Shown: positions 51,201-63,890, numbered from the stretch's first letter. The stretch: 64,000 nucleotides of DNA from Hymenolepis diminuta (GCA_900708905.1 CAADRB010000099.1:124001-188000); one strand, 5' to 3'. Translations and numbers: made by a program. Notes: generated by a model from the sequence alone, not told the origin.

Positions 51201-54200
51201 AAAAATCAGTTAATTCTCAAATTTTTTTGGAACTTGAATGACTCGGGGTAATATTTTAAATTCAAACCATATGTTCCACTCACCTGCTGTTTCTTATACC
51301 CTTGAGATTCCATTTATACGACTCGTGGTCTTGATGGTCTTTGCATCGATTTAAGCGTGCACTTCTGTCATGGTCCATCATTATCAACGTTACACTCGAA
51401 CAACTAACTCTCAAACTTCGTTGAGTTCTGATAACTTTGCACGTTCTTGAAAAGTTAAGCGCTTGGACATTTTATGAGAATTTAACTTTTAATCGTACTG
51501 TATATGCATCTTCTTTTTAAAAATTATTTATGATTTTAAAATGAAGTTAAAAATTTGTTGTATACATGATTTATTATTAACTGAACACACTGATTGTGCA
51601 GTGGACGGTAGGGTAGAGGTAGACGATTGAGTCCGAACATAGCTCACTTTGTCATGTCCTATTGGTCTAAACTGGGAGCCTTAGTTACTGGGTGAGTTCA
51701 GATCCTCGATATTTAGAGCTTTCCGATCAGTTGGTTAAATTGAGTGGCTATCTCGAAATATTTATCTCGTACAACCAGAATACAGTTGCTGGATTATTAT
51801 CTATGCGGTCAGATTATCCTCTTAACTACAGAGCCTATAGTTATTATAAAGCGTTATAATTTTATTCATTTAATTATGTAAGGTAATCGGTTATAATCCT
51901 TATCAACTCTGTTAGATATTTGTGAAAAAATAGAGTGAAATCTCAAGATTTTAGTTACGTTAAATTAAAATGTTTCCAGAGCTTGAATTTTGAATGCTGT
52001 TTGTTATACAAGCCTCAAAGGTTTCAGATGAAATATGACCACTAATCTTTAATAGAGAAAATTAATGTGCCTTTATCCTCTCTGAGCTTCTATAATGATC
52101 ATATTGTTATCAAATTGCACTTATTGATGGTGATCGGATTAAATAAAGCGATGAAGGATTAATGACATTGTTACTTCTATCGATAATTTAATGGAATAGT
52201 GACATTTCGATTCCTCCGATTTATATGGTTTGTCTTATAATTTTACTAGATCTCATTTTAATTTATCTACTCCATTTGATCAAAAGGCGCCATATCAAAG
52301 GTACGACTTGAAAAGGAAAATGAGAAAGGGGAGTAGGATTTTGGCGGTTTCGATTTGAAACGAGAGATCTCGAGTTGTGACTGATATCATTTGTTTTATA
52401 AACCTTTGGAGTTTAGGATATTTGAAGATTTTCCATTCAGTTGAAGCTTAATTTTAAAAGCAGTTGAGTGAAAATGTTACTGAATGTCGGTTTTCAGAAT
52501 TGAAGATGTGTTTCGCAATCTCGCATCTCACGAAACATTTCGAATCCATGTGGTAGGAGTGGGAAGTATACACCTGAAATTGTTCAAATTTATATTCAGG
52601 ATGGTGGTCCCATCCATCTTGCTTCATATAGTTTATTTCGCCACAAGAAAATGAAAGCATCTTCATTGTTTAAGTTTATCTTCTCAGAACGCGAATTACT
52701 CATACAAAATCCGAAAGTCAAATGTAGTTAGACTCTTTGATACCTTTGACGTTTTCTCACCATCTTTTTAATCCTCTCCTCTTTGTCATTTTTTGAACTT
52801 TCTGCTAACCAGTTTCAGTTAATTGACATAATTAAAATTTTTAAATTTGTTTTTTTTTTGCACTACTTAGTAGTAATAATACCAACGGTCCCTATTAGTC
52901 CTTTAAAATGCCATTTTTGCAAACGATTACGCATCTTAGTTTATCATTTCTTTTATTTTCCCACAGTTAACTCTATTATTAATTCATTCAATCTGTGTTC
53001 ATTTGAGATGCACATATTATTGTGTGTCGGTGTATAAATATAATTTTGAATATTTATTAAGTACTTTCTCCTGACGAAATTAATATGTATCTCGTGTTTT
53101 CTTCCCATTTTTATTGAGAATAACGCTTATCCCTTCAGTTGTTTATATGAACTATTTTGAATTTAGTTATACTTTACATAGTGTGAGGTGAACGATAATC
53201 CATTTTCGCTTTATTAGCGAGATCTTGAGTTTTCCTTCTTTCCGGCTAGGATATCAGCATGTAGATCCTAAATGGTTATTATTCACTAATGCACTTATCA
53301 TCATCATCCATACACATCGATCCAAATGTTATTGGACGTGTTAATTATTCTGGAATATAATTATTATTCCTTAAAAATCATTTATCGTTAAATATATGAA
53401 GAATGGGAAATTATCGTTTGTAATCTATTAGAAATAGTTTGATGAATGAAATTCTCCAGTCTATTAAGTGAAGTGCTCACAGCGTTTGACGTAGGTAGAA
53501 TGGAAGGTATCCTTCAGCCGCTTTTACGAAAAGTTCGAGTTTTTCCCCTCCTCTCGTAGACAGGAAATGACCAGTGTGGTTGGTTACATACACCGCTGGA
53601 TGTCCACCGATGGGCATTGATCTCGTCACCTACGACCATTTTCTTGCTTTCTATCTAACACACAATATAGATAACCTAGTGGACTTATGGGGTGAATTTT
53701 ACGTACCACGGTGAGAGAAAAAGTCGAAATGATGGCCTTGAAGTTTGTATTCACATTAAGATCGAATAAAATAGTCTCTGTGTAATTCTGCCGGAAATCT
53801 CTAACGTCATGCCGTATTTCTGACTTAAGAAAAATAAAAAAATGTGAGCCAATCTAATCTTCCAGTATTTGAGGTAGTAGTCCTTAAGACCCTAGCTGGT
53901 TGGTAATAATGAATTGACGATGTAGGTGGCACAGAATCTTACTATCTATTAGAATTCATTTACTTTATGTTTCTTCACAAGAACAAAAAACCACAATATT
54001 TAATGATTCTCAAGCCCATTGAGGGAAGTATCTTCAGAATCCATTTTGTGTTGAAGATTAGATCCTGTATCTTTCTGATTGTCTATATAGTTCACTGGGT
54101 ATCGAACCGATCACCTATTATTTGACAAACGTGCGCGTCGACCTCTACGTCATCGGTGCGCAAAATTATTCTTTTAACCGAGTCCACTTAATTAATTGTC

Positions 54201-57200
54201 TTTCATTTTGCATTAGAATCTTGCTTGAAGTTTGGCATTTACTCTTCCAGTCTTATTAATGTTAGATAAAAAAAGGCAGTTGAGTTATTTCCCCTTTGTA
54301 TTGCTATTCGAATCGTGTTTCCTCTCCTAAACTGAGATGTCCTCAACATTCTGCGTCTACCCAGATCTAGGACCATCAATCCATCGAGTCTTATAATTTA
54401 TCAAAAGAGGGTTTTGTATAGGGACCGAATACGTTTATTGAGCTGGTACAATTGTCTGAGTTTTTTATTTGTGGTAGTTTGTCAAATAGCTTATTTGAAT
54501 GATCACATGGAGAAGTCACAGTGGTAGTGCTTTGTATTTTTTTCCATCAAAACTGTTTTTTCTACTTTCATGTATCACAGAAACGTCTATTTTAACTCTT
54601 GAAAAATCAAGCAATAATCTACAACTGTCAGTTAATGCCCATTATTTCATTTTACTCTCCTTTAGACTCTTGCTGGAACACGGGGCCAACACAGGAATCG
54701 TGAGTTTTGAATTGGAGTTGCCTCTGGATGTAGCACAGGGCAAGGACATGGTAGCCCTTCTCAAGGACTGGATGCAACGCCAATCAGTTGACGAGAAGGC
54801 CGCTCGAAGTGCTGAAGAACAGGCAATGCTTAGAGATGCTCAAGAGTGGCTCCGCACTGGCGAGTATCCGTGAGTCCTACCATTTTATTCATTAATATCT
54901 CAACTATACAAGCAATAAAAGTTTCTTAATATTTGATTTGAAAACTTCTGTCTTTCCCCCACTGCGCCTGAGGGAATGTAGCCAATATCTTATTTCAGTG
55001 GGCATCTGGGCATTATCACATTGAAAGCCCTGTTTATATCATGATTCTTTTTCCACATTTTCTCGTTTCGTGTTGATCTTGCGTTTCAAAGTTCGGCTGA
55101 TTTGAATCATGCTGTGAATGTGTATCAATTTGTATCAATATGATCTAACTTGGCATGTGGGTTTAAGCGCTAACGTGATCAAAATCCAAATAATTTCATC
55201 CTTTGTTGAGTTATACACTGGAGAGTAAAAGCAAATTAATTTTGGCAAATTTATTTCAGAAACAGATTAATTTTGTACTGATTTGATTTTATTTAGGTTG
55301 CTTATTGTTGCTCTGATAACCCGTTATATGTGGTTGTCTCCGCACATATAAACCCATATGATGATTCATCGGGACTGGCAACCTTTTCAATATATCCCCA
55401 ACTATTTCAGAATGGCATTTTTTTCAACTTGCGCTAAAATCTCATGTATTGCTAGTTAATCTCTACTGTTATCATTAAATTGGAGTTTTAATTAGAGCAC
55501 ATTGATTAGTCATTAGGTGTGTTTTTACAACATCCATGAGGACTTTTAATGAAGTTTCTTGTCTTAATCACTCTATTTACTATTATTATCATTGCCTATG
55601 GTACTGCAAAGAATATTTACACGTTTCCATTATGGGAAAGCAAGGAAAGCAACAAACGTCCGATAATGTATGAAATAGAGAGGGGNGGGGGGGGGGGGAG
55701 AAGGTAGGGTGGTTGAGAAGTAGGTTATAGTATCAAGACATCAAAATTCTTACACTTTTGTTTTCGGGAATGTTGTGTTTTCTATGTTGCCATGAGGAGA
55801 AGATGTGATATTTAGAGTTAGTTGATCGATTGATTTAATTTTATAGTTGCCCATGGCACCTCGACTTATTTGCATCTTTGCAACCAGTTGCAAATAGATG
55901 GGACTAGCATCAATAGATTTAAACATAGCTTACTGTTAACTCAGGGTGTTTTTATTTAATTCATTTAATCAACTGTATGATTTGGGCTGAATACTTATTG
56001 GCTTTAGTACAACATTTGCTGGGGTAAGAATAGAAGTGAGATTGAGAGATTTCTGCCTTGAAACAAGATGTTTTTTAATATTTTGTTCGAGTTGTGATTG
56101 ATGCCTCTTAAAGACAATCACGAGTCGAAATATTTGTGAGCAATATTTACGACTGTTTGGTATCTGCAATGGATATTGCGTTTTAAGAGTAGAGGAATGC
56201 ATTTTCTTAATTCACCATTTCATGAATCAGCTTATATTCGTCTTTTTAACAGAAGAAGGCGTTTACTTGGAAATACCACGTTTAAACGTTTTGGTGGTGA
56301 TGCTACTCCCATCTTTAGATTTGCAAATGATAAAAAGTTAACTGAAGTCCATTCAAATCAACTCTCTCGGTAATAAAGAAGCTCACGCCTGGAATTGATC
56401 GGACTTTGTTAACTAAAGCAGTTTAGAATAAAATTATTTTGCTGAAGAATTTGTTTATGAAGGTGAAGCGTAGCATTGTCTGAAAATTCATTAATTTAGG
56501 TAAACAAAATCAAAGGTTTATCTTGATAGCCTCTATATAGTATATATATTTTAACGGATAGTTTAATAAAATTTTGTCAACTAAATTGGCACTTAATTAA
56601 ATTTCCCACTTTTATTTGCAGACATGTGGTAGATTCCCGTACTGGCGCAACTGCGCTGCATATAGCCGCAGCAAAAGGGTACTCTGAGGTACTAGAAATT
56701 CTCCTGAAACTCCCCAACGTAGAAATTGACGCTACAGACGTTGATGGATGGACACCATTGCATGCCGCGGCTCACTGGGCCAAGGAAAAACCCCTTCGAC
56801 TTCTTGCTTCCGCTGGTGCCTCTTTTGATATCATTACCCTCACTGTAAGTCCACAATCTTGTTTCTTATACATTCAAGTTCAGTCTATTTAAGTAGAGAG
56901 CATTACAACTCTCCTCTGAAGTAGAGGGTGGAAATTCTTGAGTCTTACCGGTTCAAAAACAGTTATTGACCTTATATTGACTACAGAATGGTTGTGGCCT
57001 TAAATCCACTATTTTATATATCAAGTTTTGAACCTGTCGCCTCGACTTTTGCGTAATAGGTCTTGACAATCTGAGCATATATTTTATATGATCCACTGCA
57101 ATCTTTGCTCGAACAACTGGTCCCTAAAAAACACATTCTGACGATAAGCTGACAATTAATTATTTGAATGTCAGGAGATCTTTATGGAAAGTTGCTTTTC

Positions 57201-60200
57201 AATCACCATGTCGTTCGATCAACCACTAAAATATACCGTATAAGCACGACTGAGTATCGAACATGTGATCTCTGTCTAGTCATAAATCACTAAAACTTCC
57301 TATTTTAATATGGCTTCCTGGTTTTTCTGAACAGTTGTTATTTTTTAAATGAATTTGACCAAAATAGTCTTTTTTCTTACTCCTGGCGTCTGAGTAAGGT
57401 TAAAAACCTAAATTATCGTCATTAAGTTGATTCAAGGTTAACATGTGCATTCGTGTTTGAAATTCGTTATGTTTTGTAGGAACTAAGATGACCTTTACGT
57501 CGCTTATGTTCGCTACCCTCGATGACCGACTTGGTTCTGACGATTCGACCTTGTAACTGAATGAAGACCTCTTCTTTTTCCTATAGAAGTCTACTTAGGA
57601 AAGTTCTCACTTATTAATACTATTCAGAAAAGGCTTTTCATAGTAACAGGGAACTCATTACTTTTGTCCTTGTATTAACTGAGCTATATAAAAGTGGCAT
57701 CGGTGGTGTGGCGGTTAACGAACAAGTTTGTCGCGTTAAATTTCACAGGTTCGGAATACCGCATCACACATTCAATGATTGAAATAATGAGCTATGAAGC
57801 ACGTTTTGGAAGTTAATTACTTATATTTGCGACAGTCTTCGTACTCGACATGCCTTTTATCGTTATGGTTTCGTTTTCCATATGGGTATGTTCCAGATTT
57901 CTTCACTTCAGTTTATGATTTATCTATAAAATGTAGCAGACATTTTCCAAAGACTATCCCATTCTTGTATTAATTTAACGGACATACTTAGTTACTCTTT
58001 CGACTCCTAACTTGGGGTAAATTGGGGCTGGTAGTTTAACGGCCCTGGGAATGGGCTTAAGTCGTCGATGTGATTTATGGTAAGATGCTCAATACTGCGA
58101 ACATTCCAGTTAGTCATAGGAGACCCTAATCCTATTCTGCAAAACTGGTGAATACATTGCAATTGTTTTTTTTCAGCACTAGAGTTTAACAGTGCAGAGA
58201 GTGGGCATCCTGAAACCTCCCAAGTTGAAAAACTCACATTTTACTATTCCTCTATTGGTCCTTCCATTTCAGTTTGTCATTCTGCTAAGTAGCGAACACG
58301 TGACCTCCGCCTAATCAGATACGTGAATCACTGAAACATTTAGTTACCTTTTAATGAGGTTTTCTTTTTTCTGAACAACTACTATAAAAAGGAGAAATTG
58401 ACCAGAATAGATTGTTTCTTCACTTAGGGCGTCTGAATAATTAGGTAAAAGATAAAGCAGAGTTTAAATACGTATCATACGGTTGATTCGCCAAGTAAGA
58501 GCTTTGTGGTTGGTAAGGAATTGATATCTATTCGTGAAAGTTCTCTCTGATTCAATGCATGTCTGAAGGTGGGAGTTTGAATGTAAGAAGGGGTGTGCAC
58601 CAAGGGAGTAGTGGTCCGTTACGCTAGATGGCTGCAGAATGCGTCACTGCATAGTAAACGGTTGAACTGACCAACTGTAGGACGAATTTTGGGAATCAAT
58701 CACATTTGCTGTGGTTTCTCGGATTGATAAACGTTTTCCTCTTTTCTTGTTTTAAATGTACGACTCTGAGTATGTCCTAGATATTCATCTACCGTTACTG
58801 AACTGTCTGTTTGAAATACGACAAACGTACTTCTGCAAACAGTCTAATTTCTTTATTTTCCCAACGCACGTATTTAGTCACTCTTCTAATCTGGGTTAAA
58901 TTAAGAATGGCAGTTCAGTGTCTCTGGAATGGGCCTTTTCTGTCTCAGGTTTGACAATTACCTGTTTAATACTGCGAGCATTCCCATTAGATAATAATTG
59001 GAAGTTCATTGTAGTCTGCAACACTAGTGGATTATACTTTCAACACTCAGAATCGTCATTCCATATAAGATGGAAGACATTTTGCCATTTCCCTTCTGAC
59101 TAGTTTTTAATGATGTACTTGGTCATGTCTTCCACTAAACATGAACGTTGACCCTATGGTCTTTAACTTGGCTGACGTCTACGATGCCTGCTAAGTTATA
59201 CAATCTCGCTTTAATGAAATAATACAGGATATGTACAAAGTATTGTTTCTCAAATAATCGCAGAAGTAGATAATCAACAATAGTGGTCTAGTAAGTTTGC
59301 TTATTCTTGTTTTGACAAAAAGTTACTTGCATGATTTGACTAAAATTAATTTGGGAATACTTTCTTTTTCAGAACCAAACGATCTACGATGTGGCAGATC
59401 GAAGTGTGACAATGCTCCTACGACAACTTCGCATTGTGAGTTTCTCTTTCATTTTTCATTTTCAGCAATCTCCAATTTGGTATTGGTTCTTGATTCTTTT
59501 GCCTTCGTTTATTTAGGAACAACAACGTGCTGCAGCTGCCACTGCTGAAGAGAAACCTGTTGTTACTCCTCCTGCAGTTGCTGCGCGACGAAAGTAAGTC
59601 GTTTCTCCTTATGCGTTCACTCCTTTATCAAAGTAATAATTCAGACGCACGTAGAAACCGCGCGTTTACAGACCACCCATACATTAAGCAGCATTAACCT
59701 GTGCATTTGGTCATTTTATAAGAAGATGTGGTTCTGTAGTCTTACGACAAACTCTCTTATAAACCTAAAAATTCAAGAATTCAACCATCTTTTCCAAATT
59801 TGAAAACCACAGCTATATTATGCACTAGCAGTAAAAAATGAGAGAGTGAATGAGAGAAAGAGAAATTGAGATTTGAGGAACAGAGAGTGTTGAAATTGCA
59901 CAATAATAACAACTAGTATGAGAATTCTCATACGTCAGTTTAAAGGTTGCTCAATGAAATGGATCAAGCAGCATTTTCAATCAGGAGAAAACGGATGATT
60001 GTCTTTCTAAATCTTTCTGTAAAAACAACCTCGAAGACTATACAAGTGCCACTTGTTAGCTCTTTTTCCTCTTTATTAGGGTGATTTATTATTTTTTTTC
60101 TGTCCAAATAAAAGTCTTACCATTCGCTTTCGTCTTTTCTGCATTGTTCTAATAGTGTTCCAAACTTTTGTATACTTCTGTAGAAAAAATGGAGATATCG

Positions 60201-62754
60201 CGTTTCTTTTTTTGTGCATTCTCATCCGATTTTGTTCGAGGGGCCGAAGTCAGTGCAGAAAATGCTAATTAGTTGCGTTTCATGAACTTTCCGCTTACTT
60301 TTCATTAGAGCAAGACTATCAGCCTGCCGACATTTTGACTGTCACACACGCACAGCGTTCACGTTTAAATAGTTTAAAAGAAGTTTCAATTTATAATTAA
60401 ATAGTAAGAAACATGTACTGATGGTGTAACTGTCAGTGAGTGCAGCTGTTAAATCAGAGGTCAGGAATTCGGTACTCGTCAGAGCACATGGGTACCGCTT
60501 ATGACCTATCTAAGTAGGGCTTGTAAAGTCAGAGTTTTTAATCAGAGGGATTTCCAAATCGGCTGTTGAAAAACGTGCTCCTTCAATGGAATTGTGAATA
60601 TTATATGTTTACTCATCCATTTATTTATGAAATTAGTTTATATTCGGACAAGTATGTATAGCCGTGAGAATATAACTTGAGGAAATGGTTTTTGGTATTT
60701 GGGATTTTTACCTCTACTCTTCTCAGCTCAGAAGAATATGGGCTGTTGCTTTTCCAAAGGGTCCTTCAAAGAAGCCCAATTTTAATTTGATTTTAACGGT
60801 GGGGGTAGCATTGTGATGTGTGATGTTACCACCCACTCCTTCTTATAAGGTTTAAAACATCCGGTTCCAAAATAATGATCGTGTAGATAGTGCATATGCA
60901 TTGCTTTCCTTTCTATGGACAATCGTACACGATTGACTGCCTCATAGTCTACTTTTCGTTTTCAAATTTGCTTTGGAGACTTGCTCATTTATACACGGGA
61001 ATCAACTTTTTGGATATTATGGTCATGATAGACTGGTCAAACATAAGACTTCTTGGTGGCTTGATATATCCTTCATTTTTTACCTTCAGACAATTGGCAC
61101 GACCCGCGTTTTGGACAAATTTATTATGCTATGATTTTCTAGCAAGCATGTTGGACAAAGTGGACAACTCCTCAGTTGTATCTGGTTGGCCATTCCAATT
61201 AATGGATATGCATCAATGATTTGCGAGAAGTGAATCCTCTAACATGGTGGGATCTACTTATAGAAAATCCTGAAGAAGACTCTAGAGATCACCTATTCAC
61301 TAGATCATATCTTAGTATATTGTGTCAAGTTTCACTTTGGGGAAAATGACAAACTTTGTAGTATTTCCCTTATCTAAAATCCCGGTGTCTGGACATTACA
61401 AATGGTATATATTATTTTGATCTGTATTCCTAGTCTAGTCAGGCTATTCACACCGAATTTGTAAGAGATTATGGTCTGTAGAGTTCAGTTCAGCTAGCAG
61501 AAGTTTTATAATTGCTAAAGTTTTTTGTTGAGGATTATCTGCAGGATTTCCCAAAGAAATCATGTCGTAATCAAGAAAGCTTCAATGTCGTAACACTATT
61601 GTGAAAGGTTTCAGGAGTAACTCAACGAATATCTCAATTAAGCTAAATAATAAATATAAACTCTGTCAAACAGTTCCAATTTCTATTTGATTTTTTTAAT
61701 TGTTACAATTTTAAAGTTTACTTTTTTTTGTGAATTCAGAGCCGAGGACGAAGAAGAGGACCAGGCCCTTGAGCCTGGTCCTTCGAGGTCTTCAGATGAA
61801 AATGAGAAGAAGGAGGAAGACGAAGCGAAACCAGCTGCTCCAAAGGTGGCCAAAATCGAAGGGCAGCCTAAGATTCAATCATCATCCTCTAGTTCCACCA
61901 CCACTACGACCCGAGAAATAGAAGTGGAGGAAGAAGAGGCTGAGGAGGAGGCCAAGAAGGCTGCCGATCTGCTCAACAAGCCCCAGAAAGACGAAGTTGC
62001 TTTGAGGGCCAAGAAACATGAAGAAAAGGAGAAGGAAAAGTCCACTCTCCTCAAGAAGAAGGATGAAGAGGAGAAGAAACAGGAGGCTTCAGAGGTCAAA
62101 GCTGAACCCGAAAGGCCCCCTTCACCAGTAACAAAGACTCCGGAAAAAGGTACATCCTTTTCGGTTAATTTTTATAACCCATCCTCTTTACCGACCAATA
62201 CGCCAAATCCTTCTGCCTATTTTCAGCTGAAGTGTCGACTCCCAAGGAAGAATCTAGGTCTGTGGAGCCTGAAAAGGCTCCTGAAGAGTCTGTATCTCCT
62301 AGACAACCATCACCACCCTCAAGTACTTCAATTCCATCAACTATCCTTGTAAGGATAATACTGAATTTGTTTTCAATTACTTATTATTGAATTTTCTTTT
62401 CCGAAGTTTTGACGTCTTAGATAAATATTAAAAATAGGCCTTTCTCAGGTTTATGGTAAGTAGAAGGGTTGATTCTAACAGTACATATAGTTTAGGTGTA
62501 ATTTGAAACAATATGCTAATCTCTTGCTCTCTACTTTTCAGCACTCGTCCTCTCAAAGAAATCAAGTTGCTGAGGCGACTGTGACCTTGGATACAGCAAA
62601 TGGCGTGGCATCGAATGGAAGTACTGGAAGAAGGTGAGTTGTTTAGTATCTCCCATGGCTCTCCCCTTCTCTCTGTATTTACCTTTTGACCTTATACATC
62701 CGCTCTCTTCATCGTTAGCAGCGTTCGTAAAAAGGACGGTGCAACCATTAAACG
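48261..62754 (+). CDS. PPP1R12A: Myosin phosphatase targeting subunit (MYPT/PPP1R12-like), 3' partial
   Basis: Exons: 48261-48500, 48539-48669, 54666-54869, 56622-56844, 59373-59435, 59517-59593, 61740-62149, 62227-62348, 62542-62633, 62719-62754. Phases agree at all junctions; about 532 codons lie in the window, and the last exon ends in phase 2, so the gene runs off the right edge. MYPT subunits bind PP1 catalytic subunit and direct it to myosin light chain. Seen: N-terminal 'NRRQQIESWE'; PP1-docking 'RVNF' at residues 36-39 (KVKF in vertebrates); ankyrin repeats 'DVDGWTPLHAAAHWAKEKPL', 'DNEGWTPLHACASC', 'VVDSRTGATALHIAAAKGYS'; and the linker helix 'AMLRDAQEWLRTGEYP', matching 'IMLRDARQWLNSGHI'. 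Exon 61740-62149 is highly charged and Ser/Glu/Lys-rich. A stop just upstream of 48261 in frame fixes the start. Symbol marks the family; paralogue not resolved. Confidence 0.9.
49795..50345 (+). repeat. Possible direct repeat in MYPT-like intron 2
   Basis: 49795-49900 and 50215-50330 share TTGCTTACAA-TCTTC, AGA-TGGGGCTAAAA / AGACTGGGGTTAAAATGAA, a GAAGA-rich stretch and TTCAA-GC-GAAG words in the same order. Diverged; alignment would settle it. Confidence 0.4.
50345..50720. promoter_or_regulatory. GC-richer patch with CCAAT box and hairpin in MYPT-like intron 2
   Basis: It stands out from the AT-rich surroundings: several CG dinucleotides, the perfect hairpin CCTACGCG-ATTGTG-CGCGTAGG at 50416-50437, and TAACCAATCACGTC at about 50459 (CCAAT box next to a CACGT core). 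It could be an internal promoter or enhancer. This is inference from composition only. Confidence 0.3.
54105..54170 (-). repeat. tRNA-like SINE fragment, reverse orientation
   Basis: GGTATCGAACCGATCACCTA ... AACGTGCGCGTCGAC ... GTCATCGG. On the minus strand this gives a B-box-like GGTTCGATACC. Related to 1010-1075 and to 53575-53650. Confidence 0.45.
54870..56621 (+). other. MYPT-like intron 3
   Basis: 1.75 kb with a canonical GTGAGT donor and TTTGCAG acceptor. It contains the G-run with an ambiguous base at 55681-55700 and nothing else supported. Confidence 0.6.
55681..55700. repeat. Poly-G run containing an ambiguous base
   Basis: AGGGG-N-then 12 or more G. The N at about 55686 is the only ambiguous base seen in the window. 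It marks an unresolved homopolymer (sequencing or assembly uncertainty). Confidence 0.9.
57241..58200 (+). repeat. Tandem interspersed-repeat unit, copy 1
   Basis: Inside MYPT-like intron 4. It begins near GAGTATCGAACATGTGATCT and ends near GCAAAACTGG. It matches copy 2 through shared ordered blocks: TTTTTCTGAACA, ATTTGACCA-AATAG, GGCGTCTGA-TAA, GTATGTTCCAGAT / GTATGTCCTAGAT, TTAGTTACTC / TTAGTCACTC, GGAATGGGC and ATACTGCGA-CATTCC. A tRNA-like block (57700-57770) sits in the middle. Confidence 0.6.
58284..59050 (+). repeat. Tandem interspersed-repeat unit, copy 2
   Basis: Direct-orientation diverged copy of 57241-58200, starting near GCTAAGTAGCGAACACGTGA and ending near GCAACACTAGTGG, about 0.8 kb. 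Neither copy encodes a recognisable protein; together they fill much of the intron. Confidence 0.6.
59594..61739 (+). other. MYPT-like intron 6 (2.1 kb)
   Basis: AA|GTAAGT donor. Contains a tRNA-like SINE fragment at about 60424-60552. A 109-codon open frame at 60890-61219 has no recognisable motif or coding texture and is not annotated. Confidence 0.55.
60424..60552 (+). repeat. tRNA-derived SINE-like fragment
   Basis: An A-box-like GTCAGTGAGTGCAG is followed about 35 nt later by a degenerate B box, GAATTCGGTACTC, and ends in TTTTTAATCAGAGGG. The same order (GTCAG-TTC-ATTCG-TACTC ... TAATCAGAGGG) recurs at 63508-63670. Confidence 0.5.
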
Positions 62755-63507
62755 GTATGACCTTATTCAGCTAACATTCATTGGCACACGACCTCCTGTG
62801 CCATCTTGTCTCTCGCTCTCTCTAATCTTTCACTGCCTTTTGCTGTGATTTTATTTAACGTGCGAAAATTCAGTTCACATTTATGTTCTAATCTATAACC
62901 ACCGGAGGAGGGTTGTTTGAAATCGAATCTAGCAATCTCTTTCCTACGGCTTGCTTCATGAATATTAGACTCACGTGGATCTACCTTGTGATTGTTTATT
63001 GAACAAATTACCCAAAAGATTATGAATCATTTCAGGAGATTTAGTCTTTATGATACTAATGGTTGATACGCATTTGAATTATAAATTTGGGTGTGGTGAT
63101 CCCCTGAACTCATCATGAGATGATGCAGTTTGAAAATCGATCGACACTTATCCTTTGATTGAAATGACCACATACATACTTTAATTAAAAATCTAACTTG
63201 GCTACTAGGAGTAGGCCAGTCTATCGACGAGATTTCACCTAATCTTTCTGTGCTTTAGGTTGCATTCGATTCATCTGATGGTTAACCAACACTTTCTTTT
63301 CAAATTATTGAAAGGCCATATCTCCTGCATTATCAAAAATGAAGGAATTATCTCTTGCATGATAGGCTACGAGAGGTAAATTTTAGTCCACTCGGTTAAA
63401 ATGATGTCCAGTTTATAATCGCCTTAAATGATATATGTATTGAAGGAAACGGATGGTGATGTTTGATGATTTTGTTCCTAAGAGGTAAATATTTCCCTTG
63501 TATATGA

Positions 63508-63670
63508 AGGGCTTGCGGTGGTGGCAGTGGCTACAGTACTTGTACGTGAAGTCAGAGTTCAAGAGTTCGATACTCACCAGTTCACATTGGATGAGCGGAA
63601 TGACTAACTGCACTGGTTAAGTATGGTTAATAAGGGAGATCGCAGCATTCGAGTTTATAATCAGAGGGGC
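63508..63670 (+). repeat. tRNA-derived SINE-like fragment
   Basis: GGTGGCAGTGGCTACAG resembles an A box, and GAGTTCGATACTC contains a perfect GTTCGATAC B-box core about 35 nt downstream. Copy of the element at 60424. Confidence 0.55.
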
Positions 63671-63804
63671 TCGATGGTGCTACTTCTTAACCCAAGATGA
63701 TCAGTGGAAAATGGTTTCCTAAACGGGCTTAGGAAGAATTAGTATATATGAATGGTGGACTTCCAGTTTTCGCTATCAAAAATAGATCACATTTTTTCTG
63801 CATA

Positions 63805-63890
63805 AAATGCGGAGGTAGAGTTAGGATTTGAACCGTCATGCGCCCATACCCTGACGGACCCGGTCAATTGACATTTCCGTAAGTGTGCCC
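63805..63890 (-). repeat. tRNA-like fragment, reverse orientation
   Basis: On the minus strand GGTTCAAATCC, a perfect B box, follows GGGTCCGTCAGGGTATGG. The acceptor stem does not pair (no complement to the final CTAACTCTACC at the 5' side), so this looks like a tRNA-derived repeat, not a tRNA gene. Confidence 0.45.

Larger units (their letters stand above)
48670..54665 (+). other. MYPT-like intron 2 (6 kb)
   Basis: AA|GTGCGA donor, CCTTTAG acceptor; the join gives AA+A (Lys) inside an ankyrin repeat. It contains a possible direct repeat (49795-50345), a GC-richer patch (50345-50720) and tRNA-like reverse-orientation fragments (53575-53650, 54105-54170). A minus-strand reading at about 52703-52560 is open and ends at a good donor, but was not accepted as a gene. 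Confidence 0.6.
56845..59372 (+). other. MYPT-like intron 4 (2.5 kb)
   Basis: Mostly occupied by the two tandem repeat copies. No exon is required between Thr (56844) and Asn (59373). Confidence 0.65.

Noticed and set aside
52560..52703. Minus-strand open frames starting at 52703 and ending at a good GTGTAT donor in MYPT-like intron 2
   Set aside because: Two frames are open at once, no compatible next exon was found and no family motif is visible; a chance reading is more likely.
60890..61219. 109-codon open frame in MYPT-like intron 6
   Set aside because: Hydrophobic, no motif, no splice partners and AT-rich intron composition; best explained as chance.
63805..63890. Possible genuine tRNA gene on the minus strand
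   Set aside because: The B box is perfect, but the acceptor stem does not pair and the D arm is not recognisable, so a tRNA-derived repeat is more likely.
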